Below, one piece after another: positions 57,801-64,000 of a stretch of DNA of 64,000 bases. Made by a program: the position numbers and the translations under genes. The notes under the pieces were generated by a model. The model was not told the DNA's origin, did no database searches, and saw nothing but the letters and a program-made list of their open reading frames with translations. The DNA comes from Quercus robur. Lineage: Eukaryota > Streptophyta > Magnoliopsida > Fagales > Fagaceae. The stretch covers positions 54,538,290-54,602,289 of the forward strand of contig NC_065541.1 in NCBI RefSeq assembly GCF_932294415.1. Direction: 5' to 3'. Positions within the stretch are counted from its first letter, which is position 1. Each line of letters starts with the position of its first letter.

Positions 57801-58354
57801 AGGTTGAAGTCACGAACCGATCCCTATTAAAAATTATCAAGACTCGGCTCGAGGGGGCAAAGGGCATATGGCCCGAAGAATTGCTGAGCATATTATGGGC
57901 ATACAGGACAATGGCGAGGACTCTGACAGGAGAGACGCCATTTCGACTGACATACGGGAGTGAGGCGGTCATCCCAGCAGAAGTTGGACTCACAAGTTAC
58001 AGGGTTCACAACTATGACGAAAGCAGGAATGACGAATTCATGAGGCTACAGCTAGACCTGATAGATGAGGTTAGGTCGGCGGCGGAGCAAAGGATCGCTA
58101 GATACAAGGATCGCATGTCCAGACATTACAACACCCAGGTCCGACACAGAAACTTCCAAGTAAGAGACCTCGTACTCAGGAAGGTCATGGGTGCAACTAA
58201 AGACCCTGCACAGGGAAAACTCGGCCCCAACTGGGAAGGACCTTATAGAGTTACGTCTTGGAAAAGGAAAGGAACATACCACCTGGAGACAACCGATGGA
58301 GAGAAGCTACCGCATCCATGGAATGCCGAGCATTTGAGGAAATACTACCAGTAG
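54870..58354 (+). mobile_element. Pol region of the Tat element: RT, two RNase H domains, integrase
   Basis: The reverse transcriptase has VNVVMVKK-like and WRMYVDFTDLNKACPKD motifs and the active site YVDD. A first RNase H (VSAALIREEDRAQKPVYY) is followed by a second, archaeal-like RNase H (IYTDGSSNRRVGGAGIVL, NNEAEYEA, YCDSQ). The integrase zinc-binding HHCC region, the DIMGPFP core and a C-terminal GPYRVTS segment follow. The double RNase H places it in the Tat lineage. Decayed. Confidence 0.92.
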
Positions 58355-58557
58355 TAGTGACACGGCAACCAGTTTTTGTTTAAGCTTTTATAAGTTTCTC
58401 TTTTAACTGTCTTTTTTTGGCTACAATCTTATCGTGCCCTTTTTAAGCCCAAAGGGGGCAGGCACTTTTTCCTTTACGCATTTCTATAATCAGATATTAC
58501 TTTGATCTTCTACATGGATGTCATTATAATTGTCTACAAAATTAATGGAAACTAAAT
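58355..58557 (+). other. Spacer after pol
   Basis: Short T-rich sequence with AAAGGGGGCAGG near 58451, resembling a polypurine tract inside the element. No coding pattern. Confidence 0.5.
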
Positions 58558-59175
58558 AAAGTCCACAAGATGGACGGATACAAATGCCGTCCACAAGATG
58601 GACGGATCATTCTACGGGGATGATAACCTCTTACAGGGATGATCATTCAAGTCCACAAGATGGACGGATATAAATGCAATCCACAAGATGGACGGATCGC
58701 CCTACAAGGACGATCGCACTCAGTCCACAAAATTGACGGACACAAAATGTCCACAAGATGGACGGATCATCATGCGGGGTTGATATCACCCTACAAGGAC
58801 GATCACTATCAGTCCATAAAATGGACAGATACAAAATAAAGTCCACAAGATGGACGGATCATCCTACAAGGATAGTAGCCAAAGTCCACAAGATGGACGG
58901 ACCATCCTACAGGGATGATATCATCCTACAGGGATGATTACTCAAGTCCACAAGGTGGACGGATACAATCGAAAGTCCACAAGACGGACGGATCGTCCTA
59001 CAAGGACGATCACTGTAAGTCCTTAAATGGACGGACATAAAATAAATCCACAAGGCCGACGGGCCATCCTACAGGGTGACGACAACTTACAGGGATGATA
59101 ACTCAAGTCCACAAGGTGGACGGAAATAATAGAAGAACGTGCCCGCGAAGTGGACGGACCACAGACTACGTTAAA
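58558..59175 (+). repeat. Array of two alternating palindromic short repeats in the Tat 3' region
   Basis: Type A, (A)GTCCACAAGATGGACGGA, has arms GTCCA/TGGAC around CAAGA and occurs about fourteen times. Type B, TCATCCTACAGGGATGA, has arms TCATCC/GGATGA around TACAG and occurs about ten times. A variant at 58991-59011 has perfect 8-bp arms GATCGTCC/GGACGATC around TACAA. The two types alternate irregularly at about 20-40 bp spacing. Copies degrade beyond 59.18 kb. Confidence 0.88.
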
Positions 59176-59561
59176 ATTTTTTACAAGTCCATTAAATAGG
59201 CGGTACATTTAAAAGTGATACACAACGCCACAAAGTGGACAGATCCTCATAATAAACCTCTAAAAATAGACGGAGAAGGAAAATCCTCATGGATGTAAAT
59301 GCTCAATCAACACAAAATGATAAGTCTGCAATATGGACGGAGTATCACGGATAAACAAAATATTCTCATAAAAATCCTTCCTCAAGAAGGAGGACGGACC
59401 TTTAAACAAAGTACCAAACAATGATAGAAAGCATATATGAACATTAAGCCAAAAGCCCAAAAAGCAAGTGTTTAATACAATTAAAGAGGACGGATTGTTC
59501 TGAAATGTAAATTAAAAATAAAAAAAAGGACGGATTGTTCTCAAAATAAATTATATAGACA
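59176..59561. other. Degenerate continuation of the array
   Basis: Scattered GGACGGA words in AT-rich sequence between the array and the antisense coding region. No gene. Confidence 0.5.
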
Positions 59562-61697
59562 TTAATCTTTCTTTTGTTCAGCGACTTGGACATCCTTCGA
59601 TGGGACGGACTCTCCGTCTCCTTGAACAGCGTCTTCGCCAAAGAGGTCCTCCGTATTTTCGGAGGCGACGGGGAGGGCAGAAGTCTGGGCTTGGTCCTCA
59701 AGTTTGACCATTGACAAATCCAGCTCTGGATAGGCCTTCTTAACCTGACGGAGAGAATCATCGAAGCCCTGAAGGAAAGAATCTGACAGCTCGCCCAAGC
59801 AGGACTCTGAGCTGCGGTACTCCTCGACGGCTACCTCTTTCACATGACAGATCTCTTCCTTGAGTTCTTTAATCTCCGCCTCCTTCTTCTCAATGACCGT
59901 CAACGCAGCAACCGTCTTCTCCTCCAGCTCTTTCCTTGCCTTCTCAGAAAGCTCCAGCTTCTTCTCTATCTTGGACCTCCATTTATGGAGTTGTCCGAGC
60001 TCTTCCTCCGTCTGCTCCGCCTTCGCGCGCACCCGGTCTAAGGTACTCTCATGGTTGAGACACCGGTCCAGTAATCCCTTCATCATGACCAAGGACTGCG
60101 AACAGAAAAGAGCCCGTCACATAATGTAAATAACAACGAAAAAGAAAAACAAACTTATTTGACGAACATAACCAACCTGAGCAACGGCAAAGAGGCCCGT
60201 CTCCCCCATGGCCTCCGTCGAGTGGTTTCCAAGATCTTCATAGTCTTCCGCCGTGATGATGGACGACAGCTTCTCCAACGCATACTTGGAGTCATCGCGG
60301 AGAAGGGAAGGAGGTCTCTCTTGCTTACCGTCTGGGGCCGTCATCAATCCTTTACCCGTCCCCTGCCTAGCTGGGGTGACGGTCTTGTTACCCTCAGCCA
60401 TGAAACCAACCACAGGTTCAAGAGAGACCTTTGGTTGCTTAAATGGACGGTCGGATTTTAATGTCGGTTTCCTCTTAGGGGCTGAAGCCGACACCTTAGG
60501 TACCACCTCGCCGGATTCCCTCTTCTTGACGGCTTGGGATTTGATCAAAGCTCTCATTTTTGCGTCTTCCATCTCAGCAAATTATGACGGATGAAATTAA
60601 AACTAAGTGAATTCAGTTAAATGGCAAAGTAAAGTTGACGGGCTTACGTCTGTGAACTCGCTCGTCGTATCTAATCGCCTCTTGGGTGGGCTCAGGACCG
60701 TCGCAGTACCAATGTATGGTCCTCGGGTTCACTAACTTAGCCCAAGTCCTTTCCTCCGGCGTAGTTTTTCTGCAAATCTTTTCAAGGAAACTAAATTCCT
60801 CAAGGCTGACTTGTGGGCGCCGTCGACCTGCAGAGAAAGACGATCAAGATATACACATAAAGATGGACGGATACGAAAAGCATTACAAAATTAAGACGGA
60901 TGCATACACGATTGATTTATCACTGCCCAGGTTGTGTCGACGGGCATGTACTCCGTCTCCCCTAGACGGCTCATCCATCTGTCACCCTCCAGGAAGAAGT
61001 AGCGACTCTTCCAGTCTCTATTTGAGTCTGGGGTCTCAAAGATCACCTTCAACAAGGGGCTCCGACTAGCAAAACTGTACATCCCCCTTGATCCAGAAAT
61101 CTCGTCTGGACGGTAACAGTGAAGAAATTCACGGACCGTCAGTTTCCTTTCCCCATCCGACATTGTACCGTAAAGAATCTCCATGGCTATGAAGACCCTC
61201 CAGGCGTTAGGGGATATCTGGTGACGGACAACCCCAGATAGTGCAAAAGTTCCCTATGAAGTGTAGAAAGCGGGAATCGAAGTCCAGCCTTCAACGCCTG
61301 CTCGTACACTCCGACACCGTCTACCCCTTCATAGTAACACTTCTCCGACACATATGGTAGACGGATGGAAACGTAGTCCGGGATTTGGAAGTTGGTTCTG
61401 AAAGTGCTGAAATGTTTCTCCCTGATGACGGATGTAAACCTATGCACCGTCCATTCTGGCAACATGATGAACTGCCTTAGTCCATCAGCACCCACAACGG
61501 ACTCCAGTGCTTGATCCCCGTCGTCATCAGAACCCTCTACTTCAACTATCTCCACATCCTCATTTGTTGAGGATGAAGAGAGGCAGACGGACTCCTATCT
61601 TCGCCGGGGCTCTCTTGGTCTTTATGACCGGACGGGTATACATCCTCGTATTCTGTCCCATCACGAACCACCGACTGGTTACTTGACGCACTAGACA
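59562..61697 (-). mobile_element. Antisense accessory coding region of the Tat element
   Basis: Minus-strand coding sequence. It has an acidic, serine-rich start, a gypsy-type 'transposase' domain (FQIPDYVSIRLP, then EQALKAGLRFPLSTLHRELLHYLGLS), a Lys/Arg-rich region (KKRESGEVVPK, PKRKPTLK) that could be a nuclear signal, and a long Glu/Lys coiled coil (LEEKTVAALTVIEKKEAEIKELKEEI) with an acidic tail. Antisense genes of this type in Tat elements are known to be spliced. Its role is unknown. It has the same architecture as the fossil at the left edge of the window. Confidence 0.75.
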
Positions 61698-62304
61698 TTT
61701 CCTACAATTGACGATGAAACCTAAGACCGACGGGTTTGAAAGTATTGACGGGTATGGAAAGCCTAACAACAATGCATGGACGGAAATGTAACTTGACTAT
61801 AGTATTAGAAGTACTTACCACACTTAGCAGAGGAGAGGTGACGGTTGGTGTAATCAGTAGATGCTCGTCCTTGATGGGTTGTTCTGACAAGGTTGACGGC
61901 TTCGCTCTGACAAACGATTTCTGATTGAAAATTGAAGAAATGAGAGAGTGAGGCGCCTTATATATATAGGAGATGCACGGAAGACGAAGCGACGCTTCGA
62001 TCCTATACAATGGCCATTCAGAGAGTGACACGTGGCATGCTTAATAAATGTTGACAACCTGTCAGTACGCACCAAAAGATTTGTACCCATCATGTAACCG
62101 TCAACTTGATGAATCTTCCTCTGACGGGTTGATCCATCTAGAACCGTCAACCTATCTTGCATATATCCGTCGACCAGTTGTGACTAAACTAGAAATCTTC
62201 TTTTGTCCCGCGGATTTCACTCCGTCATAAAATACCCGTCATACCCATGCGTTAGAATCGTCACCCCATTGATCCTTTGACCTAAAAGGTGACGGACCAT
62301 TGGG
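61698..62304. promoter_or_regulatory. Probable promoter side of the antisense gene
   Basis: Upstream of the antisense reading frame, minus strand. A TATA-like TATATATA lies near 61960-61967, about 265 bp before the likely start, so the antisense region may have its own promoter. The assignment rests on position only. Confidence 0.4.
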
Positions 62305-62318
62305 GTGAAGGGGGCAAC
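62305..62318 (+). promoter_or_regulatory. Polypurine tract of the Tat element
   Basis: GTGAAGGGGGCAAC directly precedes the 3' LTR. Confidence 0.75.
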
Positions 62319-62809
62319 TGAAGATGGTAAAATATAGAGCCTGATGGGCTTACCTTAATGGGCCTGACGGATCGGAACTGCTGGGCCTGTATAAAGATGA
62401 TCCCCTGTACTTTGAAGGCCCATTACTGACAAACGTAGTAAGGGCCCATGATCCGAAGTCCATATCGCCTAGAAAAGCCCTAAGATCCAAAAATGGAAAT
62501 CCCTGCTCACCACGCTCAGAGGAATTTGTATTAGAGTCCCACATGGAAAAGATTTGGAAACCAAGAAGAAAAGTCAACCCTTTGTCACTATAAAAGGCCT
62601 ACCACCCTCAGAAATCGAGGTACGCTTTAATTGACCCTCTCTAACGCTCTAAGTAAAACAGAAGAATTCTAACTTGACCGTCGGAGAGCTTTTGGCCGGC
62701 ACCACACCGGTGCTCTCTGAAGGACTTCTTTCGATTGCTTCTGTCGTGCAGGTTCGCTTCGAGTCGCAAGTACGGTATGACCCATTGGTGACAATTTTCG
62801 ACGTCATCA
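62319..62809 (+). repeat. 3' LTR of the Tat element
   Basis: The 491-bp partner of the 5' LTR, nearly identical, followed by the cccag target repeat at 62810-62814. Confidence 0.92.
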
Positions 62810-62814
62810 CCCAG

Positions 62815-63945
62815 CAAATTAAGCAATATATTATGGTGATACTTGTAACTTGCTAGTAACTACTACTATACAATTTATCTGTGAAGAAAAGATCAAAGAT
62901 GGTACCCAAATTCTTTGAGAGTTCCAGCTTGCTTGTTGAAAACCGCACTAAAAATGGTTTCTTTACTTGTATCGTATACGAGAACAATCCGATATTCTAC
63001 CCCATGTTTCAGGTGTCTGAGAGTGAAATGGTTTAGTTATTAGGACACCATTTCATTTTATATATATGAAAAAAATATATGACCACATCTTTTGTGCTAC
63101 AATTTTACTATAATTCTTGCATATGCTATATTTTAGCATCAAAGTACAATAATAGCCCATTACCCAGTCTTGCAATTGGAAAAAGATTTGCAATTGTGTT
63201 ATGGTACCATCCTAAATTTATGATGATACTAATACTATAGCTCACTTGCAAAATTAAAATAATGTTTTTTATTCATTCACCTCAAAAGCATCTTCCTCTT
63301 TCTTTTTCTCCCCGACTCGCCACAAAATTAAAATACTGTTTTTTATTGTTTTGGGTTATATATTTTATTGTATAGATATATTATTTTATTGTGTTGTATA
63401 GGAATATAGAAGTTGGGATGTTGAGTTTGTTAGAAAATTGTATAATATAATAGATAAAGTAACTTTTAAGATTGTAAAATGAGATATTTTGTAGAAACCG
63501 GATGCTAATGCTCATATGGCAAGCTATGAGCAGTGAAAATAAATAATGAGTGCATGTAAAAGTTACAAGTAGCTAATCATAATTAATCATAATTTACTGC
63601 ATCAATTAGTTGTAGAATAAATGTGTAGTTCTAAAACTACTTTTTATATATATATACTCCTTATTATTATTTATTAAAAAAAAAAGAACCCAAAAAAAAA
63701 AATGAAAGAGACATATTTGATATTCCAACTATTTCCAAGTGTTCTTTTTTTTTCTTTTTTTTGAAGGAAATATTGCAATTTTATTCCAAGCAACTGTATA
63801 ATAACAGATTAACAGTATTAGTTTTCACTTCAGTGACTAATTAATGGGTTAATGGTCATTTGTGTGATTCTTAACTTTCGATTTTTATATATTATTAAGA
63901 GAAGTATACATAATAGTATAATACATAGTTGCGGAACGACAAAGG

Positions 63946-63976
<31 letters not shown>

Positions 63977-64000
63977 TATTAATCCAATGGAGTTGGCCAA
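62815..64000. other. OMA1-duplicate 5' flank, then AT-rich spacer
   Basis: Up to about 62960 the sequence matches the 5' flank of the intact OMA1 gene (33653-33790), so it is the promoter side of the dead copy, displaced by the gypsy insertion. The rest is AT-rich with a (TA)n tract near 63955-63979. No gene seen. Confidence 0.65.

Larger units (their letters stand above)
52579..62809 (+). mobile_element. Ty3/gypsy Tat-lineage LTR retrotransposon (10.2 kb)
   Basis: LTRs of 491 bp (52579-53069 and 62319-62809) differ at only about six sites by eye, so the insertion is young, well under or near one million years with usual plant rates. The 5-bp target repeat is cccag (52574-52578 and 62810-62814), about 20 bp upstream of the OMA1 duplicate. 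Order: LTR, primer site, gag-protease, pol with two RNase H domains then integrase, a palindrome-rich repeat array, an antisense accessory region, polypurine tract, LTR. Two RNase H domains and the antisense gene after pol are hallmarks of Tat elements. All parts are present but it is broken, with about five breaks. Confidence 0.93.

Noticed and set aside
53430-58350. Minus-strand ORFs across the Tat gag-pol region
   Set aside because: They are shadows of GC-rich sense coding sequence; only the region beyond the palindrome array has real antisense coding signs.
58558-59175. CRISPR-like array of short repeats
   Set aside because: Repeat units are palindromic, irregularly spaced and of two kinds, with no unique spacers of constant length. 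They lie inside a plant retrotransposon and no cas genes are present.

Overview
This window looks like nuclear DNA of a eudicot plant, probably a woody rosid of the oak family. The evidence is intron-rich genes with GT-AG introns, AT-rich spacers, a plant-type nuclear tRNA-Asp, and nested LTR, LINE and MITE insertions. The family-level guess is from memory of similar sequence and is not proven here. About 16 kb holds recognisable host genes; the rest is mobile elements, their remains and AT-rich spacer.

Left part (1-15 kb). The window opens inside the 3' part of a Ty3/gypsy (Tat-type) fossil, which carries an antisense accessory coding region and ends with a probable LTR. AT-rich spacer follows, with Helitron-like termini repeated in tandem and a 235-bp tandem duplication. 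Next is an intact three-exon minus-strand gene for an NADPH-dependent quinone oxidoreductase / enone reductase (8573-10862), then a doubtful small ORF and a tRNA-Asp(GTC) gene.

Middle part (15-34 kb). Three intact housekeeping genes lie here. A spastin-type AAA ATPase has 13 coding exons (15398-23523), including a 20-nt exon and a large intron that carries a PIF/Harbinger-like MITE. An Aurora-3 type mitotic kinase has 6 exons (27508-29918). A mitochondrial OMA1 peptidase has 3 exons on the minus strand (31316-33626). Between spastin and Aurora is the decayed 3' half of a CYP704-like P450 with a solo LTR dropped into its coding sequence.

Right part (34-64 kb). LINE tails, two side-by-side TAA-flanked MITEs and other DNA-element edges lead into a second, dead copy of OMA1. 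It is spread over 41.5-63 kb because three elements landed in it: a GC-rich MULE-like element (9-bp target repeat), an 8.1-kb gag-bearing copia-type element without pol (target repeat attct), and a 10.2-kb Tat-type gypsy element (target repeat cccag). LTR divergence makes the copia-type element the older of the two.

The most unusual features are an array of small palindromes with paired arm changes in the 3' untranslated region of the Tat element; the pol-less copia-type element, which carries a plant-transposon-domain ORF where pol would be; two neighbouring MITEs whose terminal repeats changed in concert; and a possible two-codon uORF in spastin that exists only after splicing and whose stop overlaps the main start codon.
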